From: an uncultured Coriobacteriaceae bacterium
GTDB lineage: Bacteria; Actinomycetota; Coriobacteriia; Coriobacteriales; Eggerthellaceae
Length of the DNA stretch: 64,000 bases
Assembly: GCA_949294735.1 (NCBI GenBank)
Contig: CASFII010000008.1
Span: 66,044 to 130,043, forward strand
Direction of reading: 5' to 3'
The translations under genes were made by a program, and so were the position numbers. Positions 31,796-40,467 of this stretch are shown here, piece by piece; positions within the stretch are counted from its first letter, which is position 1; every line of letters begins with the position of its first letter. Below the pieces are notes generated by a model. It saw only the letters and a list, made by a program, of their open reading frames with translations. It did not search any database and was not told where the DNA came from.

Positions 31796-33318
31796 GCCTG
31801 CACCACCCGCTTCCTGGGCTTAAGCGAAACCACAATTTGCACCATGATAGCAAGGAAGGTTACAAATTCTAGACGGCCTGCCCACATTTGGAAGATGTAG
31901 AAGATTTCAAGCGAAATGGGCATGTCAGGAGAAACAATGCCCGTGTTCAGACCTGTGTTTGAAGCCATAGAAACCGATTGGAAAATTGCCTGTGTCGCTT
32001 CATAACCATGGGCAATGCCTACCAAAGCGCCCAACAGATACGTAATGGCATACAGAATAAGTACGGTCATGGCTTCTTTTACCAGCTCGGGGGTGAGCAT
32101 GCGTCTGCCCAAATGGCTATAGGCAACAGTCACGCGCGCGGAGTCTGGCGAAAGAGCTTCTTTCACGGTTGCAACAATTGACTTAAAGACAATTCCGATG
32201 CGGAAGAACTTAATACCACCAGAAGTACTACCTGCGCCACCACCAATAGCCATAATAAGAGCCAGAGTCAAAAGCGCGCCTGATGAGAGCACGGTAGTAA
32301 GCTGATTGCTGGTAATGTTTTGGAAACCCGACGTTGAAAACGTAGAAATAATCATAAACACGCCACGACGGAGCAAGGCAGGTAGTTCTGCAAACGAATC
32401 CGACGTGCACAGCGAAGAAGCAAAAACAAGCGTGGCCACCAAAAGCCACAGAGCCATGGTCTTCGTTTCAATATCCTTGAAGAAAGTAATGATTTTGCCA
32501 CGGAATAGTTCAGAGTGCAGTACAAAAGGAATTGAGCCCAAAATCATAAGCACCATCAAAACCACTTCCACGGGGAAGGAATGATAGTAGATGATGCTTT
32601 GGCTCATGGGGGCAAAACCGTTGGTTGCAAACCCCGAAGTAGAAAGCCAGAAAGAATGCAGCACCGCACGCAAAGGTTCCATACCCGTCATCAAGCAGAA
32701 GACGCTCATGATTACGGCAGCAACCGCAATAATCGAAAGCGTAATCCGCAAAATCATCTGCGTTGTTTGCACAACATTAGGCACCACGTGTTCGCTGCGC
32801 CCTTCAGAGGTAAACAGACCTGAACCACCGCCACCGCGTTTGCCAAAAATACCCAATGACATGGCCACCACAATAACCCCCAAAGCGCCCACAAAGTGAA
32901 TCATGAAACGGAACATATTGTCAGCGTTGGAAAGATGATCAAGGTCTGAAAGCAAGGTAGCACCCGTGGTTGTTAAACCAGAAACACCATCAAAAAGCGC
33001 ATCAAGATACGAAGCATAATGACCTGAACCATAAAGCGGAATAGAAGCTACGCCTGCAATAACTATCCAGGCAAGCCCCGTTACTGCTAATGCCTGCTGA
33101 CGACTCAGGCGTGTGGGCTCAATGCGAAGAAAGCGCAACGCCGAACCTATGATGAGCGAAATACCCATAGCACAGAAATAACGCGCGGCTGGTTCCCATT
33201 CCTGGCACAGAATGGCAGTGACAAGCGCAACGCCCATGGTTATAGAGAAAAAGAGCACCAGAACACCCAGGTAGTGCCCTATAACGCGTAAGTCATGAAC
33301 CGTAAACCGCTGCCACAT
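31792..33318 (-). CDS. trkH: Trk-type potassium uptake channel subunit TrkH
   Basis: 508 residues with about 10-12 membrane segments. The four selectivity-filter-like loops appear around GVSGLTTTGATLL, LSTSGFATNGF, ISTFSTSGFQN and SMASNTGLNTGI. TrkH forms the pore and TrkA the NAD-binding gate; a trkA fragment lies at 1-617. A small 48-aa membrane protein ends 8 nt before the start, and an unknown anchored protein overlaps the stop by four bases. A weak AAGG lies before the ATG. Confidence 0.92.
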   Translation of the reverse strand: MWQRFTVHDLRVIGHYLGVLVLFFSITMGVALVTAILCQEWEPAARYFCAMGISLIIGSALRFLRIEPTRLSRQQALAVTGLAWIVIAGVASIPLYGSGHYASYLDALFDGVSGLTTTGATLLSDLDHLSNADNMFRFMIHFVGALGVIVVAMSLGIFGKRGGGGSGLFTSEGRSEHVVPNVVQTTQMILRITLSIIAVAAVIMSVFCLMTGMEPLRAVLHSFWLSTSGFATNGFAPMSQSIIYYHSFPVEVVLMVLMILGSIPFVLHSELFRGKIITFFKDIETKTMALWLLVATLVFASSLCTSDSFAELPALLRRGVFMIISTFSTSGFQNITSNQLTTVLSSGALLTLALIMAIGGGAGSTSGGIKFFRIGIVFKSIVATVKEALSPDSARVTVAYSHLGRRMLTPELVKEAMTVLILYAITYLLGALVGIAHGYEATQAIFQSVSMASNTGLNTGIVSPDMPISLEIFYIFQMWAGRLEFVTFLAIMVQIVVSLKPRKRVVQA

Positions 33319-33326
33319 GATTTGCC

Positions 33327-33473
33327 TTATCCCAAAAGGCCAAAGAAGAGTCTAATTCCTGAAATAAGCACGTACAGCACAACCAGTGCCACCAAAATGG
33401 CCAACACCACAATAAGCTCTCCACCAAAGGCAGAGTTATAGAAATCTGGCTTTTCTTTCTTCTTTTCGCGCAT
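33327..33473 (-). CDS. small single-span membrane protein upstream of trkH, 48 aa
   Basis: The frame from ATG 33473 to TAA 33327 translates to 48 residues: a basic N-terminus (MREKKKEKPDF), a turn, and one long apolar helix (about 19-39, ELIVVLAILVALVVLYVLIS) followed by IRLFFGLLG. It ends 8 nt before trkH. No clear Shine-Dalgarno is visible (TACCCCC precedes the ATG). Short single-helix subunits accompany some K+ transporters (KdpF in the Kdp complex), which is only an analogy here. Confidence 0.6.
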   Translation of the reverse strand: MREKKKEKPDFYNSAFGGELIVVLAILVALVVLYVLISGIRLFFGLLG

Positions 33474-33511
33474 GGGGGTATTTTAGCGCAAGCGCCTCAA
33501 AGCACCTATTC

Positions 33512-33982
33512 CTATTTATGATACTTTTCACCACGTGAAATACGCATGGCACGATACAGCTGTTCCAGCAACACAACACGAGCTAAATTGTGTGGCAAAG
33601 TAATATTGCCAAAAGAAAACACTAGGTTGGCACGCTTGCGAACTTCGGGGCTTACTCCTTCAGATCCACCAAGTACAAACACAAAGTCACTTTTACCCAA
33701 AAGCATCTGCTGGTCAAGGTGCTGAGAGAATTCGACGCTGGTGAGCTGTTTGCCTTGCACGTCCAGCAACACCACGTACTGATCAGGACTAATTTTAGGA
33801 AGTAGCACCTTTGCTTCACGCGCACGTACGGCTTCGGTAGAGCCCGCAGACTCAAACGCCACATCGGGTACCTCAATAACATTCACGCGAGCATACCCCG
33901 ACAGCCGCTTTAGATATTCAGCGCAAGCAGCTTCCCAGAATCGCTCTTTTAGCTTGCCTACGGCTAGAATAGTAAATTTCAT
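33512..33982 (-). CDS. rlmH: 23S rRNA (pseudouridine1915-N3)-methyltransferase
   Basis: 156 residues from ATG 33982 (MKFTILAVGKLKERFW), matching the usual size of about 155-160; an in-frame ATG 24 nt upstream is less likely. Signatures: LLDVQGKQLTSVEFS, FVLGGSEGVSPEV and the C-terminal ISRGEKYHK of the SPOUT knot. It methylates pseudouridine 1915 on the 70S ribosome. It heads the minus-strand series rlmH-small protein-trkH-anchored protein-rsgA. Confidence 0.95.
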   Translation of the reverse strand: MKFTILAVGKLKERFWEAACAEYLKRLSGYARVNVIEVPDVAFESAGSTEAVRAREAKVLLPKISPDQYVVLLDVQGKQLTSVEFSQHLDQQMLLGKSDFVFVLGGSEGVSPEVRKRANLVFSFGNITLPHNLARVVLLEQLYRAMRISRGEKYHK

Positions 33983-34062
33983 AGTACGCCTGTCTTGTAA
34001 ATACACTCGCGTGAGTTGTTTATTATTCGCTTTTGAGCAAACCGCTTCTATGGTTCAGAAGG

Positions 34063-35331
34063 TCACCTGCGACGCGAAGACGAGCTATCTCCTTCGTTTG
34101 CACCCGAAGTGTCAACCGTGCCGTCACCCGCATTTGCCATAATGGCGCCCGAGTTAGGGTCAATTTCGGTTTCCTCTGTAGGAGGAAGACCCTGGTCAAC
34201 GCGGCGCATCATTTCGTCCCACGCTGCTTGGTCTACGTTTTCATACCATGTATTATTCACGTATTCTGCGGTGGTGGGCTCCATGGCGGAATAGATATCT
34301 TCATCCACGTCCATACCGCGCAATGCCTGGGCATAGCCAACAATTTCAGTCAGCTCAAGATCCGTGGTTACATACTTAGAAAGAGCTTCGATGGTGCTCA
34401 GCATGGTAGGCACGTCGGAAGACAGAATCTTCTTCGCAATAGCGGAAAGCAGTAGACGCTGATTTGCGGCGCGGAAACGGTCGCCGTCACCATAGGCGTC
34501 ATAGGAATGACGAGAACGGCTAAGGATAAGAGCTTGGTCACCATTTAAGGTCTGCAAGCCTGCGTCCAGATGTCCACCTGCACGCTCGTCGTTAATTTCC
34601 ATAGGAACATCTACTTCCACGCCGCCCAAGGCATCAACAATGTCTTTGAAAGCGTCGAAGTTGATTTCAGCATAGTGAGAAATTGGCACGCCTGCAAACT
34701 CAGAAACTACTTCAACCGCATAGGCAGAGCCGCCTAACGCATGGGCAGCATTTAGCTTCTGTGTGCCATATTCGCCCATGTCAATTTGGGTGTCACGATG
34801 CAAAGACACCATGGTGACCTTCTGGTTTTCTGGATCCACACGTACCAGAATCATGCTGTCGGAACGGAAGGTGTCCCCTGCGTATTGCGCTGACTGTTCG
34901 CGCTCTTTTGAACCGTCAACACCCATTAACAGCATGTAAAATGGTTCGCCTGCATATGCTTCATCGGCCAACGCTGCATTCATTTCGTCCATATCTAAGC
35001 CACTGTGGAGATTGCTTTGAATGGTTCCTAAATAAGCCAATGCAGTGCCAGCACCACCTAAAACCAACACCAACACAATGCAAACTGCAACAAGCGCAAT
35101 CTTTTTACGCTTGCCCTTTTTACGCTGCTTCGAATAGGTTTCCTGCGTATTGCTTCTTGAATACGGGTTCGAAGAAGCGTGTATGTCCCTGTGGGCATGC
35201 TTCTGATTCGCATCAATGTGTCCATGCGCTACATGAGGATGCGCGTTACTATATGTATGGCTGGTATGGCTATGATTACCTGAACCGTATTTACCCGAAG
35301 AACGGGAAAAGGAACGACTTGATCTTGCCAT
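34063..35331 (-). CDS. LytR-CpsA-Psr (LCP) family protein with His-rich cytosolic tail
   Basis: 422 residues. The cytosolic N-terminus (1-77) is Ser/Tyr/His-rich with ten His between residues 20 and 51, then a lysine/arginine cluster and one membrane helix (about 78-100). The LCP domain (about 130-330) shows LMGVDGS, FRSDSMILVRVDPE, VTMVSLHRDTQI, KLNAAHALGG and LSRSRHSYDAYGDGDRFRAANQ, with the Arg/Asp residues that hold lipid pyrophosphate. LCP enzymes attach secondary polymers to peptidoglycan outside the membrane. The short acidic/Ser-rich tail follows. The His-rich tail is unusual and may bind metal. Confidence 0.92.
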   Translation of the reverse strand: MARSSRSFSRSSGKYGSGNHSHTSHTYSNAHPHVAHGHIDANQKHAHRDIHASSNPYSRSNTQETYSKQRKKGKRKKIALVAVCIVLVLVLGGAGTALAYLGTIQSNLHSGLDMDEMNAALADEAYAGEPFYMLLMGVDGSKEREQSAQYAGDTFRSDSMILVRVDPENQKVTMVSLHRDTQIDMGEYGTQKLNAAHALGGSAYAVEVVSEFAGVPISHYAEINFDAFKDIVDALGGVEVDVPMEINDERAGGHLDAGLQTLNGDQALILSRSRHSYDAYGDGDRFRAANQRLLLSAIAKKILSSDVPTMLSTIEALSKYVTTDLELTEIVGYAQALRGMDVDEDIYSAMEPTTAEYVNNTWYENVDQAAWDEMMRRVDQGLPPTEETEIDPNSGAIMANAGDGTVDTSGANEGDSSSSRRR

Positions 35332-35483
35332 GGGTTAATACCCCTTACCGAATCTACTTCAACAAATTTGCGTGGTCTCCATTATGCACGCTTTTCTACG
35401 AACGCAAGGAAAATTGCGTTTTTACCCCACAATTGTCATAAGCTGTACGCAAAAAGCCAATAATTTTATGTCTGTTTCAGACC

Positions 35484-37775
35484 TTAAAGCCCCAGGCGTT
35501 TCTTCATAAAGCTGTGTGCCGCACGCTCTTCTTTATCGCTTAAGCGTTCTAGCTTCGGACGCTCATTGCCTGTGCGCTTTGCCCAACGGTCGAACGCTTT
35601 GTCAAGCAACCAGTCTGCTATATCAGGGTTTTTAGAAAGCAGCGGGCCGTGCAAATAGGTGCCAATTACGTTGTTTAAAAGAGCACCATCCACGCGCGGT
35701 GCGGCAGGAGCGTCAGAGTTACCTGTCCCAACTGAAGAGCAAACACTGCCAAACGGCACGGCACCTTCCAGGCGCGTACGTGCAGCATGGTTTTCGTACC
35801 CAATAACGGGCAAGTCACTCAACGATGTTTTCAGTGCGATGTCGCTTACTAAACGTTTTTCCTCTTCAGCTTCGGTTTCTACGGAGGTCATAGGAATTAC
35901 TCCCGCACCCTCGATGAGCTCTTCACCCAACTGCCAAGTTCTACCCAAAAGCTGGAAGCCAGCGCATATTCCCAAAATAGGGCCGCCTTCTGCGGCAAAC
36001 TTTTGCAAATCTTCTTTCATGGGAGCAAGTTCTGTAGCCGCCATGCGCTGTTCTTGATCAGACGAACCACCCAAGAACACCAGGTCTACGTCGGAAAAAT
36101 CTATCTTTTCGCCACGGCAAACCTTCTTTACCTCCACAGGAAGCCCACGCCATTCACAGCGCTTTTGAAGGATTTTGACGTTACCTTCGTCGCCGAACAG
36201 GTTCAACAAGTCGGGATACATGTGTGCAATAACCAGCGGTTCGGGCAGAGTGCTGCTTTGGGTTTCTCCAGCGTTAGCCTTGTTGCTGTCAGCTACGGCT
36301 TGCGCGTTCGTTTTGTTTTCTGAAGCAGCACTGTCAGAAACAGAAGCCGTGTTTGCAGAAGCAGCACCTGCTGAAGCTGACGCGGCACTCGCCGCAACGG
36401 ACGCTTTACCAGCTGAAACCATTCCGTCCAGCTCCTCATGGACGGGCGGCAAGGCGGTGTAGTTTGCAATCAGATACATATTGGCGCCTGCGTATTCGCC
36501 TGGTAGCGAAAGCGTGTCATCAAAAATATCTTGCGCCGTTTCGACAATCTTTGTCTGCAAACCCGCATACTTCATACGAACCTGCAAGTCATTCGCGCGC
36601 ATGCCGCCCGCATACACCACGGTGTTACCGTCGACTGCTAGCGCTTCAAAACCAATGTCCCACAACCAAGAGACATCGCGACCGTCGCCTTCCATGTCGT
36701 TCACAAAGAAGGCGGCGATTTTCTTTTGTTTGTCAGCACAAATGATGTTGAGGTTCTGGTTGAAGCCCGTCGGGTTCTTTGCCAAGTTCAGCAAAATATG
36801 ATGTCCGTTCAAGTTGTATGTCTGAAGGCGTCCGTTTTGCGGCTTATAGGCGTTAATGGAACGCTGTACCACTTCGGGCGAAAGCTTCATAGCGTGTGCC
36901 GCGGCGGCAACCGCAGTGAGGTTGTATACCATGTAAGCCCCGCTAAACGGTGCGCTAAACGTATGCGAATGCGCCGCACCCTTTGCCAGTACTTCGAAAG
37001 AAAGTTCTGTTAAACCAACCTTGGGGCGGGTAGCAGCAAAATCCAGTTCTGGGCGAGCAAAGCCGCACTTCGGACAGCTGTATTTACCCAGCTGATCGTA
37101 CTGGCGGAATTCGTAATCCATTACTGCCCCACATTTATGGCATACCTGTACGTCGGGCACGCTTTCTTGCGCCAAATTCATGCTTTCGTCCACGCCAAAC
37201 GCAATTGAAGGTGTTGCTTTACGCTGGGGAAGCGAAGCGGCTTCGTCTGCAATAGCTGCACACAGCGGGTCGTCCGCGTTATAAATGAGGATAGTAGAAG
37301 GCGAAGAAGCCAGCGCCTTTACGATGCTTTCTTGAATGTTGCCAATGTCACCGTAGCGATCGAGCTGATCGCGGAAGAGGTCAAGCAGTAACACATACGT
37401 TGCTTGAAGCTGCGGCAGTACTTTCGCTAGCCACATTTCGTCACATTCAAAAATGCCCCAGTCTGCACGTTTGTCCTGCAACAAAGATGTTGCAATGCCG
37501 GAATCAAGGTTAGCACCCGTGCGATTGCAGATAGCAGTTTTGTCGGAGTTTTCCACGATGTCTGCCAACAGGTTGGTGCAGGTGGTTTTGCCGTTGGTAC
37601 CTACCACTACAATGCTGCCAATGTTAAGGCGCTTCTTCAGGTTCGCAATAAGTTGCGGATCTACATACAGCGCCACTTTTCCGGGAAAGTTTGCTGCCGG
37701 ACGGCGGAAGATGTTTTTCAGTCCCCAAGTAGAAACTGAACTAATTGCTCGTGCAGCGCCAAATCGCAAACCCAT
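35484..37775 (-). CDS. MurT-GatD fusion: lipid II isoglutaminyl synthase, both subunits in one chain
   Basis: 763 residues. Residues 1-450 are MurT (Mur ligase-like): ATP loop GTNGKTT (59-65), a zinc ribbon Cys212-Cys215/Cys234-Cys237, and FVNDMEGDGRDVSWLWD with the family's catalytic Asp. Residues about 452-510 are an Ala/Ser/Asn-rich linker (AASAASASAGAASANTASV). Residues 511-763 are GatD, a class I glutamine amidotransferase with nucleophile Cys604 in GICAGFQLLG and His709 in YLHG. The complex amidates D-Glu of lipid II to D-isoglutamine. In described organisms MurT and GatD are two proteins from adjacent genes. RBS AAGGAGCTACCT precedes the ATG. No internal stop is present. Confidence 0.93.
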   Translation of the reverse strand: MGLRFGAARAISSVSTWGLKNIFRRPAANFPGKVALYVDPQLIANLKKRLNIGSIVVVGTNGKTTCTNLLADIVENSDKTAICNRTGANLDSGIATSLLQDKRADWGIFECDEMWLAKVLPQLQATYVLLLDLFRDQLDRYGDIGNIQESIVKALASSPSTILIYNADDPLCAAIADEAASLPQRKATPSIAFGVDESMNLAQESVPDVQVCHKCGAVMDYEFRQYDQLGKYSCPKCGFARPELDFAATRPKVGLTELSFEVLAKGAAHSHTFSAPFSGAYMVYNLTAVAAAAHAMKLSPEVVQRSINAYKPQNGRLQTYNLNGHHILLNLAKNPTGFNQNLNIICADKQKKIAAFFVNDMEGDGRDVSWLWDIGFEALAVDGNTVVYAGGMRANDLQVRMKYAGLQTKIVETAQDIFDDTLSLPGEYAGANMYLIANYTALPPVHEELDGMVSAGKASVAASAASASAGAASANTASVSDSAASENKTNAQAVADSNKANAGETQSSTLPEPLVIAHMYPDLLNLFGDEGNVKILQKRCEWRGLPVEVKKVCRGEKIDFSDVDLVFLGGSSDQEQRMAATELAPMKEDLQKFAAEGGPILGICAGFQLLGRTWQLGEELIEGAGVIPMTSVETEAEEEKRLVSDIALKTSLSDLPVIGYENHAARTRLEGAVPFGSVCSSVGTGNSDAPAAPRVDGALLNNVIGTYLHGPLLSKNPDIADWLLDKAFDRWAKRTGNERPKLERLSDKEERAAHSFMKKRLGL

Positions 37776-38004
37776 AGGTAGCTCCTTCAGATGTAGACAA
37801 AAAATAGGTTCTTTTGAACGGTAAAAGATTAGAGCTTTCTTTGCGCTTTCGGCGAAAAAACAACAGTTCTAACAAAATTTCCAATTTAGCAGGATGCACA
37901 AAGCGTCATGGATAGATTTAATCAACCAGTACATGCAGGTCGTCCAAAACAAGAAAAGGCAAGCGCATAAAAGCAAGTAGGGCACTGTTTTAAACGCGCC
38001 GAAG

Positions 38005-38039
38005 CAAAACAGGCTGGTTGCTTGATGCAACCAGCCTGT
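38005..38039 (-). terminator. terminator after tRNA-Thr
   Basis: Perfect 13-bp stem ACAGGCTGGTTGC/GCAACCAGCCTGT (38009-38021 with 38027-38039) with a five-base loop, followed on the minus strand by TTTTG. It lies 8 bp after the tRNA 3' end. Confidence 0.9.
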
Positions 38040-38047
38040 ACGTTTTC

Positions 38048-38123
38048 TGGAGCCAACGAGCGGACTCGAACCGCTGACCTACGCATTACGAGTGCGTTGC
38101 TCTACCAACTGAGCCACGTTGGC
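38048..38123 (-). tRNA. tRNA-Thr (CGT)
   Basis: 76 nt including encoded CCA. Acceptor arms GCCAACG and CGTTGGC; anticodon loop CTCGTAA gives anticodon CGT, which reads ACG. The D arm GCTCAGTTGGTAGAGC and the T arm GGTTCGAGTCC are standard. Confidence 0.96.
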
Positions 38124-38244
38124 ACGCGGCTTTGGACATAAGCCCAAATGCGGGTTCACAGTATATCGGTTTCGCCACGTTGCCGCAAGAAAAAGTTACT
38201 CTGCGAAACTAAATGCACCCAGCAATGCGTTTAGTCTTTCGGTT

Positions 38245-38279
38245 TAAAACGAAGAGAGCCCCCATTGCTGGGGGCTCTC
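38245..38279 (-). terminator. terminator after hsp20
   Basis: Stem GAGAGCCCCC/GGGGGCTCTC (38254-38263 with 38270-38279) around ATTGCT, followed on the minus strand by TTCGTTTT. It lies about 65 bp after the hsp20 stop. Confidence 0.85.
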
Positions 38280-38343
38280 ACTATACAGGGCATTTGCCTT
38301 AGTAGCTTCACATCTAGTTGCTTTGACCTAAGAAGTAGTACCG

Positions 38344-38799
38344 CTAGTCAATATTGATGGACTTCTTTTCTTCGAGCTTCGGTTGTTCTTGTTTCTTCGG
38401 AACATCAATCACCAGCACGCCGTTGTCAAACTTCGCCCTGATGTCTTCCTGCTCAATGTCTTCACCAACAAAGAAACTTCTGCTGCACTTACCACTGAAG
38501 CGTTCCTTGCGTACGTACGTGCCCTTTTCGTCCTTGTCTTCCGATTCGGCTTTTGTCTGGGCGGTAACGGTCAGGTATCCGTCTTTCAATTCCGCCTGAA
38601 CATCTTCTTTAGAAAAGCCCGGCAAGTCGATGGTGAGCTCATAGCCGCCGTCGTGTTCGCGGATGTCGGTTCGCATGAGCGTCGGCGTTGACTTTTGATG
38701 GGTTGCCATCGGCATCATTGCCGCATTGAAGAAGTCATCAAACGGGTCTGACAAAAAGTCATCGAAGAAGCCACGATTCCTTGGTACTAACATTGCCAT
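38344..38799 (-). CDS. small heat-shock protein (Hsp20/alpha-crystallin)
   Basis: 151 residues from ATG 38799; the GAGGAG site lies 9 nt before it, whereas the longer ATG at 38808 would overlap the site. The alpha-crystallin domain (about 40-140) shows MRTDIREHDGGYELTIDLPG, LTVTAQT and the C-terminal GVLVIDVPKK. It acts as an ATP-independent holdase. A perfect CIRCE operator lies about 120 bp upstream, so it is likely repressed by HrcA at normal temperature. Confidence 0.94.
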   Translation of the reverse strand: MAMLVPRNRGFFDDFLSDPFDDFFNAAMMPMATHQKSTPTLMRTDIREHDGGYELTIDLPGFSKEDVQAELKDGYLTVTAQTKAESEDKDEKGTYVRKERFSGKCSRSFFVGEDIEQEDIRAKFDNGVLVIDVPKKQEQPKLEEKKSINID

Positions 38800-38917
38800 A
38801 ACAATCATCTCCTCAATCTGCGCCTGTAAGCTTGTTTATGTTCATGCTGCTTGTACGTTGCTTGCTTTTGCTTTTCAGGCACTGCTTTATGTAACAATTG
38901 CATTATGACCTGTGGAA

Positions 38918-38944
38918 TTAGCACTCGCAAGAGTAGAGTGCTAA
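38918..38944. promoter_or_regulatory. CIRCE operator (HrcA binding site)
   Basis: TTAGCACTC-N9-GAGTGCTAA is an exact match to the consensus controlling inverted repeat of chaperone expression. It lies about 120 bp upstream of hsp20. HrcA should bind it as a dimer. CIRCE usually controls groESL and dnaK; control of hsp20 is less common. Confidence 0.96.
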
Positions 38945-38989
38945 ATGCCACCAAGCTGTTACCATTTCATCAAAGCAGCTGGTCAGTGT

Positions 38990-39023
38990 GTGGAGAAAAG
39001 AAAGCCCCGCCTCCTGCGGGGCT
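38990..39023 (-). terminator. terminator after the Xaa-Pro aminopeptidase gene
   Basis: Stem AGCCCCGC/GCGGGGCT (39003-39010 with 39016-39023) with a five-base loop, followed on the minus strand by TTCTTTTCTCC. It lies about 70 bp after the peptidase stop. Confidence 0.85.
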
Positions 39024-39092
39024 CCGGAAGCTTTGTTTGTCTTATGTTGTAGAAGCTACAAACAAACACGCTGACGCTCAATGATAATGTGC

Positions 39093-40175
39093 TTACAAAA
39101 CTCGCAAATCTCGCGGATACGAATTTAAGACTTCACAGCCTTCTTCGGTAACTAACACCAGATCTTCGATGCGCACGCCAAAACGCCCTGGCAAATAAAT
39201 CCCAGGTTCAATAGAGAAAATCATACCTGCTTCCACTGGCTCATGGTGCACCGCAGACACATCACCTGGTTCATGCACATCAAGCCCAATTTGGTGACCC
39301 AGCCTGTGTGTGAAAAATTCACCATAGCCCGCTTCTTCAATCACCTGTCGAGCTGCTTTGTCCAATTCGGAAAACAGCACCCCTGGTTTAACAAGCGCTC
39401 GTGCTGCTTCGTTAGCTTGACGCACAATTTCATACACTTTTCGCTGCTCTTCCCCCACACTGCGGAAGAAAAACGTGCGTGTCATGTCTGCGCAATAGCT
39501 ATTCTGCCTGCAACCAACGTCAAACAGCACTACATCACCCTCTTTAAGCACTGTGCTATCTGGTTCATGATGAGGATCAGCCGCATTTGCGCCAAAGCTC
39601 ACGATAGGATTAAAGGAAAAGCCCTGCGCTCCCAGTTCGCGATAAATATCTTCCAACTGAGCCGCCACCTGAACTTCCGTAACGCCTTCATGGATAAGCT
39701 CCACAAAGCGTGCCATAGCCGCATCGTTAGTTTTCGAAGCGGCGCGCATGGCCTCTTGTTCCGCTTCGTCTTTGTGAGCGCGCGCAGTATCTACTGCCGT
39801 AAGGTCAACTACATAACCTGCTGCGGCCTGACGCTCCATGAGTGGCAGCAGAAACCCTGCGCGAAGTGTTTTGTCACATGCAAGTGGCTTTGTTTGATTG
39901 CAGTGTTCAACCACCAAGTCCAACGGTTCATCGGTATCGTTGAAGCCCACAATGTCGCACGGCATGTTTTCCGCCGCTGGGAAAAGTTCGTTCAGGAAAA
40001 GAACTGCGCTTGCTTCACCTTGTCCACCCTTAAGCAGCAACGCTAAGAATCGTTCTTCAGGCTCTACGTACAAACCTGTTAAATACTGAATTGAGCGCGG
40101 GTCACTTATTAAAAGCTGCTCGTAGCCAGCTTCATTCAGGTTTTTCAAAACCTGCTGCATTCTGTTCTTGTACAT
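39093..40175 (-). CDS. M24-family Xaa-Pro aminopeptidase
   Basis: 360 residues. An N-terminal creatinase-like domain (1-125) is followed by the pita-bread domain with all five dinuclear metal ligands visible: Asp in VVLFDVGCR and YCADMTRTF, His in HRLGHQIGLDVHE, and Glu in IFSIEPGIYL and VRIEDLVLV. It removes N-terminal residues ahead of proline from peptides. RBS GGAGAAGGGCAACT precedes ATG. Confidence 0.93.
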   Translation of the reverse strand: MYKNRMQQVLKNLNEAGYEQLLISDPRSIQYLTGLYVEPEERFLALLLKGGQGEASAVLFLNELFPAAENMPCDIVGFNDTDEPLDLVVEHCNQTKPLACDKTLRAGFLLPLMERQAAAGYVVDLTAVDTARAHKDEAEQEAMRAASKTNDAAMARFVELIHEGVTEVQVAAQLEDIYRELGAQGFSFNPIVSFGANAADPHHEPDSTVLKEGDVVLFDVGCRQNSYCADMTRTFFFRSVGEEQRKVYEIVRQANEAARALVKPGVLFSELDKAARQVIEEAGYGEFFTHRLGHQIGLDVHEPGDVSAVHHEPVEAGMIFSIEPGIYLPGRFGVRIEDLVLVTEEGCEVLNSYPRDLRVL

Positions 40176-40467
40176 AGTTGCCCTTCTCCGTTCGTTCCTT
40201 GCTCGAACATTTTCTTAGATTGATTAACAAGCTGAAGTATACCTATATAAAGGTTTTTTGGCGCAAGAGGTAAAGACTTTGCAATAAGCGCACTCGAGCA
40301 GAAACAAAACTATCAATGAGGCAAGGACAGTCCCTAGATGGCCCGTAGAAATGTTGGCAAACAAGTAACAGTTTAATTCCACTTCTAGAGGCTCACTTGC
40401 AGAGAGGATAATTTATCGTAATCTATAGTTGGTCGGCAGAGTGTACCGACTAGAATTGAGGCTTATT

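Noticed and set aside
34908..35441. 177-codon plus-strand frame at the LCP gene 5' end
   Set aside because: It is antisense to the His-rich LCP N-terminus and its His/Cys-rich translation follows from that bias.
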